DNA from: Phlyctochytrium arcticum
Lineage: Eukaryota > Chytridiomycota > Chytridiomycetes > Chytridiales > Chytridiaceae
DNA length: 64,000 nucleotides
NCBI GenBank assembly: GCA_025602905.1
Contig: JAHLKI010000004.1
Coordinates: forward strand, 620,001 to 684,000
Reading direction: 5' to 3'
The notes below the pieces were generated by a model. It was not told the origin of the DNA and did no database searches. It saw only the letters and a list, made by a program, of their open reading frames with translations. Positions 11,551 through 22,474 of the stretch are shown one piece after another (the stretch's first letter is position 1; each line of letters starts with the position of its first letter). The position numbers were made by a program, and so were the translations under genes.

Positions 11551-12808
11551 ATGGCGACGATCCCTGGCATAGAGGCGGACACCTGCCCGGTATGCAAGTC
11601 CGACAGATATCTCAACCCAACCATGAAGCTCTTGGTGAGTCCATGCTTCCACAAAATGTCTGTATGGGTCCAAGTTGCTGCGGCGATCTCGCTCTGAAAT
11701 GGATACTGTAGGTGCGAAACGTGCATCAATCGTATATTCCTTCAAGGTCCAGCACCATGCCCAATATGTCGGGCTATTCTCCGGAAAAGCAACTTCGTGG
11801 CGCAAACTTTCGAGGATCTCTATGTGGAGAAAGAGGTGCAAATACGGAAAAAAATCTCCCGAATGTATGCTTATGATGACAGCTGAACTGGATGTGCCTT
11901 TAACACCCCACGCTCTAGATACAACAAGAGGCAAGAAGATTTCAAGGGTAATCTGAAGGGCTTTAATGACTACCTGGAACAAGTGGAAGAGATATGTAAG
12001 TCAGCGACGTGGTCCCAACAGACTTGTTACTAACCTCTGGAGCACAGTATTCAATTTGATAAATGAAGTCAATGTGAAGGAAACGAATGAAAAAATCAAA
12101 GAATACGAGCAAGAAAACAAAGATATTATATCAGCCAACTTGCAGAAACATGTATGATCACTAGTCATTCTGGTTCAGCGGTAACCCAATTAATGTACGA
12201 TGTTAGTTAATCGAAGAGAAAGTTGCTCACATGCGGCTGGAGCGGGAGCAAAAGGAAAAAATCATTCGGAAGGAGGCATATGAGCAGGCAGTAGTAGAGG
12301 AGGCTAAGGTCAAAAGACAAGTTCGAGATGAAGTTATAAAGCGCTTGGTAATTAATCTCGTCGTGCGAATGACCCATGCCGTACTGATTCTGCTTTCAGG
12401 AGGAAGACAAGTTTGCCTCGGCAGATTCAATTATTGCTGATGCAGCAGCGAAGCGACAACAAGTACCAGATATCTCCAAGTTACTGTTGGAAAGGCTGAT
12501 GCCAGCTGATAACGATGGGCAGCCTGAATTCCTTCCGGATGTCGATGATACCTTTGAACCAATGGACACCACTTACAGTGACACTCCAAACATTGTTGTT
12601 TCCGATGAGTATAACGATCCGTAGGTTTCTGCAGTGCACTCAAGAGTACTTTAATCTGATTGACCCATAATTTAGGTGGATACAACACATGAGGCTCAGC
12701 GAGCCAAAGCGAGCAGATGAAGCTCGAGCTAGTGGGTTCTCCCCAGTATTCACCTACGAAAGAGCCATTCATTCGGCATTCGCGGGCATCTTGGTTGGCG
12801 CAAAGTGA
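11551..12808 (+). CDS. TFB3: CDK-activating kinase assembly factor MAT1 / TFIIH subunit Tfb3
   Basis: Seven exons (11551-11657, 11712-11864, 11919-11995, 12048-12151, 12207-12347, 12400-12620, 12676-12808) encode 311 residues. The N-terminal C3HC4 RING reads CPVC, then PCFHKMCETCI and CPICRAILRKSNF. IYNKRQEDF and the helical block EKVAHMRLEREQKEKI match MAT1. The protein bridges CDK7-cyclin H to core TFIIH and supports transcription initiation and nucleotide excision repair. Exon 1 must extend past the first GTGAGT-like site (11635) to keep the RING cysteine and histidine, so the donor at 11658 (GTCTGT) is used. The C-terminal part is rich in acidic and hydrophobic residues that contact the kinase pair. 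Confidence 0.92.
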
Positions 12809-13633
12809 CGAGTCTCCACATCACGTTCATGCCACATCCAGACCCATTCGCCGAGTACTCTGCACACATATGCTACTCATCGTTGACTGCTACGGTGATG
12901 GGCTCAAAGATCCTTGCTCCTCGCCATCCCTGCCTTTGACGCGTTCAATATCCCGTGTTCGCCACTGGTATACCAGATACCTCACAGTGAATGCTCGCCA
13001 AGCCAGGTATTGTTTCCTACATAGTTTAGATAAGTAGCGGTTGTTAGCGACATTCTGCCATTTGGCGCTTCTAAGTTTACTTCAACTCATGCTGTTGATC
13101 AACTATCTCAAAGCCCGCCCTGTACATGAAAAGTAATAACAGACAATATGATCTGGTCGAAATACAATTATTTAAGTGTAAAGCCTGGGTTTGGAGAGAC
13201 TATTAAGAGCCAACTTTCGCTTCCCGAGATTGGAGAAGGAACTGGAGCATCTAGTCACTATATAGGGCTTCAGAAATCTTTGACGCGTATTTGACGCGTA
13301 TGTCGAAAAATCTCATTGTTTATGATCGCTCAAACGTAAAATAGTTCCAAATCAATGACAAAGACGGATCAAAGGTAAAATTAGGAAAGAGATACTGTCG
13401 AAGTTATAAGATCTAAGAGTTGCTTTTCAAGTGCCCCAAGGCCTCCGAGCAAGGTGTTTATCGGACTCTTGCCATGTGTTCGACAAAAAGCTGACTTCTG
13501 CCAGTTAATTCGAAGGAATAGCAGCAGTACATCCGGAGGAGGACTAACCCCTCTCCCTTATGACTCTGGTCTCGCATTGAGTTGGAAAAGGCACATCAGC
13601 TACTTATGTGGCTCATACTTAGATGATTGTTAT
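12809..13633. other. 825-bp intergenic region upstream of FSIP1-like
   Basis: The longest gap of the window, AT-richer than its flanks. No tRNA or conserved frame recognised; a weak plus frame (13454 onward) runs into the FSIP1-like start region and could be leader. A direct repeat with two ACGCGT cores lies at 13279-13300. Confidence 0.5.
13279..13300. promoter_or_regulatory. tandem 11-bp repeat TTTGACGCGTA x2
   Basis: Two exact head-to-tail copies of TTTGACGCGTA, each with the ACGCGT core that fungal MBF-type factors bind (MCB box). It lies 334 bp upstream of the FSIP1-like start codon. Repeat and core are seen directly; regulatory function is inference. Confidence 0.4.
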
Positions 13634-15596
13634 ATGTCCATTGCTGGACAATCGGACAGCAAATCACCCTATGATACAAGGGCATCATCGGCACAACCTC
13701 ATCCAGACAGTGCTGCTCAGCATTTATATGTATGTGGTCTCAGTTTTATATCCTCGCCCTTCCTAATGCCCCGAATAGTCAATAGAGAGTGTGCAGCAGG
13801 AGCTTATCGCTACCTCTGCTGAAAAAGCTGACGGTACTCACGATACAATAGGCAACTTTGAAAGTGATGAAGATCATGGCAATGTAAGGCATATGCAAAT
13901 TTTTTGATCCCGATAGCCAGGATCTCATATCTCAAGTAGTCTGACCAAATAACAATAGATGGGGACGGAGAGGTCAAGTCTGATTCGGTCAGTAGTCTCT
14001 GAGGAAACCTTTCTGTTCGGAGCCATAACCTATTTCCATAGCTTTCAGTCACAGATCATGCTTTGAATGCACACGGGGAGTCCGTCAATGAGAGGTTGCA
14101 ACAGGCACTGCTTAAGATACGGGAGACCGATGCTGTTTTACGGCAGAAGGCATTGGTTAGTACTAGTACCTCCTTTGAATCTCAGAACTGTCATTGAAAA
14201 TTGAGTAGCTGGCAAAGTCCTTGATGAGAAAACGCCTGTCTCGCAACAATAGTGCACAAGCGAAATCAAATCTGGAGGAACATGGCGAAGATGAAGAAGG
14301 CGAACCAGATGAGGCAGATTTTGACTCCTCCGAAGATGAGGAAGACGAGGAACTTGAATTAAGAAGTGTCCACTCAATGGAAACCCGCACATTTATCACG
14401 GAGCCAAAATTGGGAACTCGAACCAGGATTAGCGGGCCTTCGCATAGAAATGGTGATATTAGTTTTACTCCACCCGCGTAAGATGCGAAAGCTAAAATTT
14501 TCCAAGTTGCCGAACCTCCCGAGAACACCGAGCAGGGAAGCACCGAAAAAGCGACTAAAAAGAAAGGCTACAAGCTCGGGGATTTCATTGAGAGGAACAT
14601 TGCTGTAAGCAACGCATATGACTTCTAGGCGATAGAAGACGCTAAATCAGCATTTAGCTCGGCCCCGAGGCGCGATATTACAGTGCCTTGACTGAGGAAG
14701 AAAGCGAGCGGGTCGAACACATTCTCCAGGCGGAAGATGAAGCGTGGGAAGAAACTGGCAACGGAATGTTTGATGAGACCGTACGTGGTCCTTGGCTCTT
14801 CGTTACCTCCATATCAAAACTTTCTAACGACAGATTTTACAGCTGCGCACACCAAACATGCCAACGCGTCCTTGGACCTCCGCTTCGGGATTTTCCCCCG
14901 AAACCGACGATTTTAATCGCCTAGCCGAGATAGACCGGTATTAAAGATCGTTATTCCCATGCGAAGGTCGCGAGCTAATCGCGCTTCAGCCAGCTGCAGC
15001 TCATATTACCCGAGGCCGATTGGGAGGCAAAGTCCGTTGTGTGGTCCACCAACAACTCTGTCCAGGCATCTGGAATGCAGACCCCTGTAAACCACCTTAT
15101 TCCCCGGCACAGTATACGGGACTCGGCCCCACCTCAACCAGTTCGAGGTTACTCAGGATCCACTATTCTGATTCGGTCAATTGTTAACAATCTTCTCTTC
15201 CAGACATCGCATCAGTATTGCATTCAGCAGAAGCATTGAGACAGACGGAGGAGATATTTCGCATGGAGCAGAAGAGGCTTGAGGAGATCGATGAGAAATT
15301 GGCCATGCTGAGTGCTGAGCATGACGTCGATGACCGAGTAAGTCATCCTATCGATATCCGCCAATGAGGATTTACTCATTTGGAAGTAGCCCGTCTCTCG
15401 AGATATTATTGAAAGCCTTTTGAGAGAAGCAAGCCGCGATGAGACATTCTGGAGAAGCGGACTGTCTTCCGCCTGGGGTAAGAGAAACAGTTCCCTCGCC
15501 CACCACTACTCCCCATTCACCGTTTTTGCAGGGTCAGAATCCGGGAGAACTTCTGCCTTTACCACCACGAGCGACATGGAAGTAGACACATCTTGA
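13634..15596 (+). CDS. FSIP1-like protein (fibrous sheath interacting protein 1 family)
   Basis: Twelve proposed exons (13634-13729, 13779-13883, 13940-13987, 14042-14155, 14209-14452, 14483-14604, 14658-14780, 14843-14937, 14990-15147, 15204-15337, 15390-15477, 15532-15596) give 463 residues. Shared features with FSIP1: the helix NERLQQALLKIRETDAVL, an acidic Ser/Glu block, KKKGYKLGDFIERNIA, LTEEESERVEHILQAEDE, and SPETDDFNRLAEIDRQLQLI. FSIP1 is known from sperm flagella, so a zoospore flagellum role is likely. A TAA at 14479-14481 lies in frame unless a 30-bp intron (14453-14482) is removed; that intron is much shorter than the others and is the weak point of the model. Upstream exons before 13634 cannot be excluded. 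Confidence 0.75.
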
Positions 15597-15739
15597 TAAA
15601 CATTTGATATTCATTTGCAAGGCGAACATAAATACAGATCTGCACAGCCTTGAAACAGACCCAAAACTTTCTACTCCTCCTCTGGTGTCCGACTTCGCTC
15701 CCTGAATCTTGGATTCTACAACGAAAATGGAAAGTCAGT

Positions 15740-16594
15740 TTATAGGTTTGCAACGTCCATTCGACATGAGCTTCTCACATTTTCACCCCGTTTACGAGGT
15801 GTTGTTTGATCCTCCACATCCTCCCGTCCTCTCTTGGGTTTGTCTAGTAACATGATGTTTGTCAGCAATGTTCCAAATGCTAGCAACTAAACTTACAATT
15901 TGAGTCCCGAGAGTAGTAAGATGATTCCGCCCCTTCTGGTACGGTTGTGAAATGCTCGTATGTGTCACGCTGCCTGTTCTCTCTGGCTTCTTCCTCTCTC
16001 TGGCGCGCACCCCAGCCACCACGTCCTTCGTCATAGTCCTCTCGATGTTCGTCGCGGACCTGTTTGATGGTTAGTCGTTTGCATTTCCTGAAGAGCTTAT
16101 TTATACCAACCTGGCCCCCACTTCGGCCGCGGCCAACGTTACGTCCGCCCCTGTATCCAGGATCCAAGTCTGTACGTATGATTCTTTCGTCAACTTTTGT
16201 CCCCCCGATGAACATCATGCAGCTCAAGGCATCTGATCTGTTGTAGTACCTGGAGAGTGTCAATGTATTGAGAATCCCTCCCGATTTTCGGCAACCTACT
16301 CAACAAAACAGAAACCGCATGGTGTTTTTTTAAAGCGGTCGAGTCCCATAATGATACGTTTGATGTCTCCGCATTTCGAGAATAACTCGTATATTTGCTC
16401 TTCAGTTGTGAAAAACGATAAGTTGCCTATGTACAGTGTGGCAGACGAAGAGATCTCTGCCTCCCATTCTTCCGTGGACCCCTGGTCGATACGGAGTCAG
16501 AATTGACTCCAAGTAAGGCTGCGAGTGAATCTACCTCATATCTTCGGTCCTTGTAGATTGAAGGAGCACCGAGCGAAGGTACTAACGTTGTCAT
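15740..16594 (-). CDS. NCBP2: nuclear cap-binding protein subunit 2 (CBP20)
   Basis: Exons 16594-16535, 16481-16300, 16249-16111, 16059-15897 and 15843-15740 give 215 residues. One RRM with RNP2 [20 protein letters not shown] and RNP1 [14 protein letters not shown], then the cap-binding hallmark [17 protein letters not shown] and [20 protein letters not shown]: nearly invariant in CBP20. It stacks the m7G cap between tyrosines and works as a dimer with CBP80 in nuclear mRNA processing and export. The tail beyond the core is Arg/Glu-rich with an added final exon. Divergent from SGF29 with 209 bp between start codons. Confidence 0.95.
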
Positions 16595-16803
16595 TTTTGC
16601 AGTGAATGGATAGTCTCAAGCTGGCATTGTGCGAAGCTTCATCATGGTCTGGGACTGCGCCACTTTACGTATTAACCGCCGACCTTGTTCCGCTCCTGCG
16701 GCAAGACAAGATTTGCGCTACAGAACATCGAGCAGCAGGGCTACTTGACTGTTGGGGGCTGAGAATGATAATCTGTGTGGGCTCATAGCCGAAACTTTCC
16801 AAG

Positions 16804-18052
16804 ATGGCTGACTCGAATAGGTTGCGGAAATCGCGTTCGTCTTCGGCCGACCCAAACTCCAACGAAGAAATTCAGATATGGTCGCAGCTGTGTCATGCCC
16901 TTTGGGACCTAAAGGCCAAAATGGATGAGGCGCAACCGCAGGTCGGGCGATACAACCGGGTCAATCTCAAAATTGCCAGTAGGGGACAGGGTACGGCTGG
17001 ATTTGGTCCCAAGGCAATATGACAAATTCGCTGACAACTTTCAGAGGGCAAAGAGTTCAATAGCTCTGCGAAAGCAAAGATATCTGGGGTGTATGAAAAA
17101 ACGAATGGCGTACTGGATGACGAGCGGAAGTAGGTTGTTTGTCAGTCTATTGTACTCGCGTACCATCAGCTAACGGATATCATTTGCATAGTGCTTTAGC
17201 TCTGGTAATGCAACATTTAGAGATTCTCTCGGCTTTGAGGGACGCTACTGAAAATGGTAGGATTAAATTGATGATTTGAGGAAAGTTTATCCACCTGCTA
17301 ATAGTTGCATCAGGAACTGACAAACACGAAAGACGCAAGAAGAGAAAAATTGACGAGAAGCCGCCGAGGGGTTCTCCCGCACCGATCAAAAAGGCAAAAG
17401 GGTGGGTTCTTTCGTGAAAGACCACCAGCTGATTTTTTAATCTAACCCTATTCATTTCAAGATCGATGGAAAGTTCTGTAGACCGGATCTTACCAGCTGA
17501 GCACCAAGTAGGTCAAGTGTCGCATTTTCAACATTTACCTCTCGATTGACCAACCTCAAAAAGGTTGTGGTGCGACCTGCAGGACAGGACTGGATGCTGG
17601 GTGTTGTGAAAAGATGGCTTCCTGACAAAGGAAAGTATGAAATTGAGGATGCAGAAGACGACGAGTTTATGCCAGGCGCTAAACGGAAGTATGTGGTTGC
17701 GGTGCTACTTTACTGCTTAAAATATTCACATTCGAAAAACTAGACGGTTTCTGTTTCCTGCTCAAGCAGTTGTCCCTATTCCATCTCCCATTGAAGTGAC
17801 GAGGAGACCCGTGTTTCATAAAGGAGTCGAGGTGTTGGCTCTATTCCCCGGGACCAGCTGCTTTTACCAAGCAAAGGTTGAGACGCCATCCTCGAAGGTA
17901 TCTTAAATAGGCAAAACAGTATGCTTAAACCTAAAAACTCACGAGTAACACAGGGCGGAGATTATGTTTTGAAATTCGTAGATGACGAAGATCATTCGCG
18001 GCTGGTCGCACCAAAATTTGTACTTAGTATGCCAAAAATCCCGGAACAATAA
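16804..18052 (+). CDS. SGF29: SAGA complex subunit Sgf29, tandem Tudor
   Basis: Eight exons (16804-16978, 17045-17129, 17192-17256, 17314-17401, 17462-17516, 17564-17688, 17744-17897, 17954-18052) give 281 residues. A helical N-terminal part is followed by a basic linker (RRKKRKIDEKPP) and the SGF29 C-terminal double Tudor: QDWMLGVVKRWLPDKGKYEIEDAEDDE, RFLFPAQAVVPIP, KGVEVLALFPGTSCFYQAKV, GGDYVLKFVDDED. Family members read H3K4me2/3 and guide SAGA acetylation. The aromatic residues of the second Tudor (LFPGTSCFYQA) are present. It ends 44 bp from the stop of the convergent coiled-coil gene. Confidence 0.92.
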
Positions 18053-18096
18053 TGAATATCGATCAACAACTTCATCTAATACACCACGGAGTGTTT

Positions 18097-19617
18097 TTAA
18101 CGCTGAACCAGCTTTTCGAATTCTTCGTAAAGATCCCTGTGTTTGTCTCCCAGTGCCCGTGAAAGATTATCAAGAGTGCGAATTCGGCTTTGCTCTCGGT
18201 TATTGTATCTACAATAAACCAGTTTAGCTGCATCCTCTACATTTTGGAACTCACTTACGCCTTCACATTCCACAAAAGATTTGTGAACTATATCAGCAAC
18301 TTTAGCAAATACTGCAATGTTTATCCAAAGGAGAGTCACATACCTCATCATAGGAAAGGGTGACTCTTGCCTTTCTGAAAAACTCACGACCGTCGACAGC
18401 TCCAGAGGGGTGCACGCCATCCGTGGATACACTGTTCGATGTACCTGGATGCCCTTCACCCGGTAGCGACATCAAGCGCTCACTATTCACATCTCTCACT
18501 GGCGCGGGAACATCCCGGGGAACATCTACTCCCGCAAACGTTACCCCACTAAGCCTCTTGCTGGTATTGCGATGGTCGGATGAGTGGTAGGGGGAGGTAT
18601 GTGGCGAAGTCTGGAAGCTACTCTCCATATTTCGATGTGGCGTTGACTCGGACTGCTGTCTTGATGCACCTTCTCTTGCGTTCCGTGCAGGTGGTGTACT
18701 TGCCTGAGCTATTGGAAGATTTGTCATCTTTTGAAAGGCAGTTCCACCCTGATCGGACTCCATACTTCGTTGGTGAGAACTTGCTTGAAATGCATAAATA
18801 TTGTTCGGCGTTCTACATCGGAAACATCAACGAGGTGGAAAAGAATGAGCTCTCTAATCATATCCAAACACATACGTTTCTGCTTTCTGAGATATTCCAT
18901 CGTCATAAGCAAACAATCTCGTAGTAGTGTCACCAGAAACTAGTGAGCCGAAGTTAGTTAGTTGTGATGATGGTCGTCATTTGCCGGGAACATACATAGG
19001 TTCTGCTGAAGGGATCTACTTGGTCCAGTGCTCTCGTTCTACGTGGCATCAGTAATTGGGACCCTGTACATTTAGGGAGTTTGCTGACCTGGGATGTGCG
19101 ACCAATTGATATTCGCCTTCCCACGTCGTCTCTTTCGTCCACCCTCCGCTCGGGGGAAAAATCGTATTGAAACTCTCGTAGAGAATTCGAGTGTTCAAGA
19201 GTCTCATTCGCCTCCTTGTCACTTGCAAGTGACTCCATGACACTCTGCTTGAAGCTTGCCAACTTTGATACGGCTCGCGACATTTCCTGAATGCGCTTAT
19301 AGCTTGTTGCCAGTTTCAAATCAAGTAACTTATTGTTCTCACGCAGATCCTAAGCAGGGCATCAGATTGAGAAAGAACCCCCAAAATTGGCTGTTTCCTA
19401 CTTTGATTTCATTGTCTCGACGACTCAGTTCCCCCCTCAATAAGCGATTCTCCTCTTCATATTTTGTGATCTACCTTGATTTTGTATGCATAAGTATCCC
19501 GTATGTGTTTCAGATTTGGCTGACTCGCACCCGTTTTGTATGTGCATTCCTGACTGCCAGGATCGATAGATTGAAGTCACTTTCGGCAGTGTCCCCTATT
19601 GCTTGGTCCGCTTCCAT
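18097..19617 (-). CDS. At4g15545-like coiled-coil protein, function unknown
   Basis: Exons 19617-19531, 19470-19402, 19349-19089, 19038-18996, 18939-18876, 18812-18344, 18287-18259 and 18208-18097 sum to 377 residues in frame. The N-terminal third is a coiled coil (ITKYEEENRLLRGELSRRD, ENNKLLDLKLATSYKRIQEM), the middle is Ser/Pro-rich, and the end is the conserved box: GREFFRKARVTLSYDE, FTNLLWNVKAYNNREQSR, LGDKHRDLYEEFEKLV. That box matches plant At4g15545-type proteins (GREFFRQARSRLSYEQF, FLANVKELNAQKQTREE, NKDLYLSF), from memory of that family. No enzymatic motif. Divergent from kinesin-2, 180 bp between starts, which hints at a cytoskeletal or flagellar role (inference). The 29-bp exon 18287-18259 was placed by the conserved frame. 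Confidence 0.75.
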
Positions 19618-19741
19618 TATTGTCACAAAGTCCGATGTCTTTCTATTGAAAGTATTCGGGAAATTCAACCAACTTGGCAGGAAACGAATTGACAGCTCTC
19701 TCATTCCGACGCTGACACATGTCATGTGACATCGCTAGCGC

Positions 19742-19770
19742 GAAGGACGCGATTGAAGGACGCGACGCGT
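19742..19770. promoter_or_regulatory. repeated GAAGGACGCGA and ACGCGT in bidirectional promoter
   Basis: Two copies of GAAGGACGCGA, the second running into an ACGCGT core (19765-19770), lie between the divergent At4g15545-like and kinesin-2 genes and directly before the kinesin start. An E-box mirror pair CACATG-T-CATGTG lies just upstream at about 19711-19730. Binding is inference. Confidence 0.35.
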
Positions 19771-19797
19771 ACAGTTCCCGATGCTCACGCCGTGGGA

Positions 19798-22343
19798 ATG
19801 GGGGTGAGTTATTGTCTATTTGTGAAGCCAGGCGCAACACTAACCCTCGGTTAGTCAAAAGGAGAAGCCGTCAAGGTTGTCGTGCGATGTCGTCCGTTCA
19901 GCGAGAAGGAGAAGGCTGCTGGACACTCAAACATCGTCAACATCAACAAGGAAGCGGCGACTGTGTCCATTGTCGATCCAAGAGCGGGAGATAGCCAGTT
20001 ACCCAAGACCTTCACTTTTGACAGTGTTTTTGACCTTGCCAGTAAGCAGCAAGAAGTGTACAATAAAACTGCGCGACCTATTGTGGAAGGTGTGCTTGCT
20101 GGCTACAATGGCACGATCTTTGCCTACGGGCAGACGGGAACCGGCAAAGTATGGTACTGAAGCATTCGGCAGTTTTTAAGCATGTTTGTCTGAAGATCCG
20201 TACCCTAGACATTTTCCATGGAAGGCATACGCGATGTACCAGAGTTGCGGGGAATCATTCCGAATGCCTTTGGCCACATCTTTACAGAAATATCGCTAGC
20301 CGACAAATCAACACAGTTTTTGGTGCGGGCTTCCTACCTGGAGATCTACAATGAAGATATCCATGACTTGTTGAATCCAAAGGCGGGCAAACTGGACATC
20401 AAGGAACGCGCGGACATTGGTATATATGTTAAAGACCTGCGCAATTTTGTTATCAAGGACGTTGACGAGATGGATCGACTCATGTCCTTTGGAAACAAAA
20501 ACCGGTCCGTGGGCGCCACGGAGATGAATGCCCATAGTTCCCGAAGTCACTCGATATTTACCATCACTGTGGAAGCGAGTGAAAAGAACAAGGAAGGAGA
20601 AGATCATATTCGCGCAGGCAAATTGCATTTAGTCGATCTGGCTGGATCAGAGAGACAAAGCAAAACTGGAGCGACTGGTGACCGTTTGAAGGAAGCGACA
20701 AAGATCAATCTTTCGCTTTCAGCGCTGGGAAACGTCATCAGCGCTCTTGTTGATGGCAAAAGTTCACACATTCCCTATCGGGACTCAAAATTGACGCGTT
20801 TGCTTCAAGATTCTTTGGGAGGTAATGCGAAGACGCTTATGGTGGCCACCATGAGTCCGGCAAGTTTCAATTTCGAAGAGACACTGTCAACATTGAGATA
20901 CGCAAACCGGGCAAAGAGTATCAAGAATAAGCCAAAGATCAATGAGGACCCGAAAGTACGGCAAAATGTCGATTTCTGCAGTCATATATGTACTAACTTT
21001 ACGCTAACTTCCAGGATGCGATGCTGCGCGAGTTCCAGGAAGAGATTAAGCGGCTCAAAGCCCAACTTGACGGTATGGAGCCTGGCTCGACCGTCAGCCC
21101 CGAACAAATCGTTCACGAGGTGGAAGAAATTGAAGAGGTGGAAGAGGAGGAACTTATCGAAGCACCGGCCGGCGTTTCCGAGCCGAACAAGGCCAAAGGT
21201 CGAACAAAACCTGCTAAAGTGAAGAAAGCTAAGGCCGCAACGTCTAAGAGCGGCCCAAATGAAGCTGTTGATACTGGAACAAGAGCTCCGGCTCAGGGTG
21301 CAGCTGAGCACGAAAAACAGTTGGAGGAGATGCAGGCTCAAGTGGAAGCGGAGAAGCGGAATATCCTAGAGTCGACCGACATTGAGGAATCAGAGCGGAA
21401 CCGATTGTTGAATGATTTGAATTCTCGCGCTGCGGAGCTGGACTCTGAGCGACAGGCGCGTGATCAACTCACTGCAAAACTTGCCCAAATGGAACAAAAG
21501 CTTCTCATTGGAGGTGTGAACGCGGTAGATAAGCATGAGGAGCAAAAGCTCTTACTTGCAAAACATCAGCAAGAACTCGAAGAACGGGCACGTATAGAGC
21601 GTGAGCTGGCTCGAGAGCTGGAAACACACGAAGAAACGGGGTTACAAATCGAAGAAGAATTTTCATCATTACAAGAAGAAGCCGCAGCAAAAACAAAGAA
21701 ACTAAAAAAACTTTGGACATTGCTCATGCGGCACAAGTCCGAAATCAAGGATCTACAGGAGGAGCACCAGCGAGAACGCGAGCAGTTGCTTGATACTGTA
21801 AGAGATCTGACCCGGGATTTGAAGCTTCGCATGCTTGTGATCGACTCGTTTGTCCCACGAGACTCTTTGGAGCTATTGGAGTCCTTTGCCGAATACGACG
21901 AAACCAGTGAAAAATGGAGATTGGCACATATTGCACATGCCGGCAACAATATTCGAGGAAAGAGAAGCTTGGTATCAGGATTGCCACTGCATCGCGAACA
22001 TTATGGCGCTGGGGGAGATCAAGGTATGGACGGTGACGAGGCGCCTTGGGATCCAATGGCTGCATTCCCCGATCCGTACCTTACCTACGAAGGGTTCTTT
22101 GTGGCTTCACCGAAAAAAAAGGGGGGCAGTTCTGAAAGCCGGAAAAAGGAAGGATTTCGGTCAGCTACGCGTAAATCCACCAAGGGGGCCGTTTCAGGCA
22201 AGCAGGCCCAAGTGCGGGTAGCAAAGGATAGTAAACGAGCGAATAGTGGCGCTTCGCGGGCTTCTGATAGCCCCGACCCCAGCGGTTCGCCCAAAACGCC
22301 AGCCGCGAGAGGCTTAGTGGGAAAAACAAAACATTACGCGTAG
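19798..22343 (+). CDS. kinesin-2 motor subunit, KIF3B-like
   Basis: Exons 19798-19803, 19855-20148, 20209-20955 and 21015-22343 give 791 residues. The motor has the P-loop GQTGTGKT, switch [12 protein letters not shown], switch [15 protein letters not shown], and the neck [21 protein letters not shown], which is the KIF3B-type wording (KIF3A differs in the last half). A basic/Glu linker, a coiled coil and a small tail follow. Kinesin-2 drives anterograde intraflagellar transport, consistent with IFT80 and AK8 in this window. The first exon is proposed as only ATGGGG, because the longer upstream Met would join in the wrong phase; an upstream exon is an alternative. The C-terminal tail ([12 protein letters not shown] and on) is basic and unlike animal KIF3B. 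Confidence 0.93.
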
Positions 22344-22474
22344 TTCCAACTCGTTTTGAAGAACACGAGGTCACGTCCTGTTCGGGGACAGCGGTTCCTC
22401 AACAGGAATGCAGTGAAGAGAAAAGCAGCGGCGCCGGCACCGCATTCCTTTCTCGAGCCCCCGATGCAAACTGA

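Noticed and set aside
11635..11657. GTGAGT at 11635 as TFB3 exon 1 donor
   Set aside because: Using it deletes the RING residues PCFHKM; the donor at 11658 keeps the full C3HC4 motif.
18784..18995. Single 212-bp intron in the At4g15545-like gene
   Set aside because: Two normal introns with a 64-nt exon (18876-18939) keep the frame and fit the usual intron length better.
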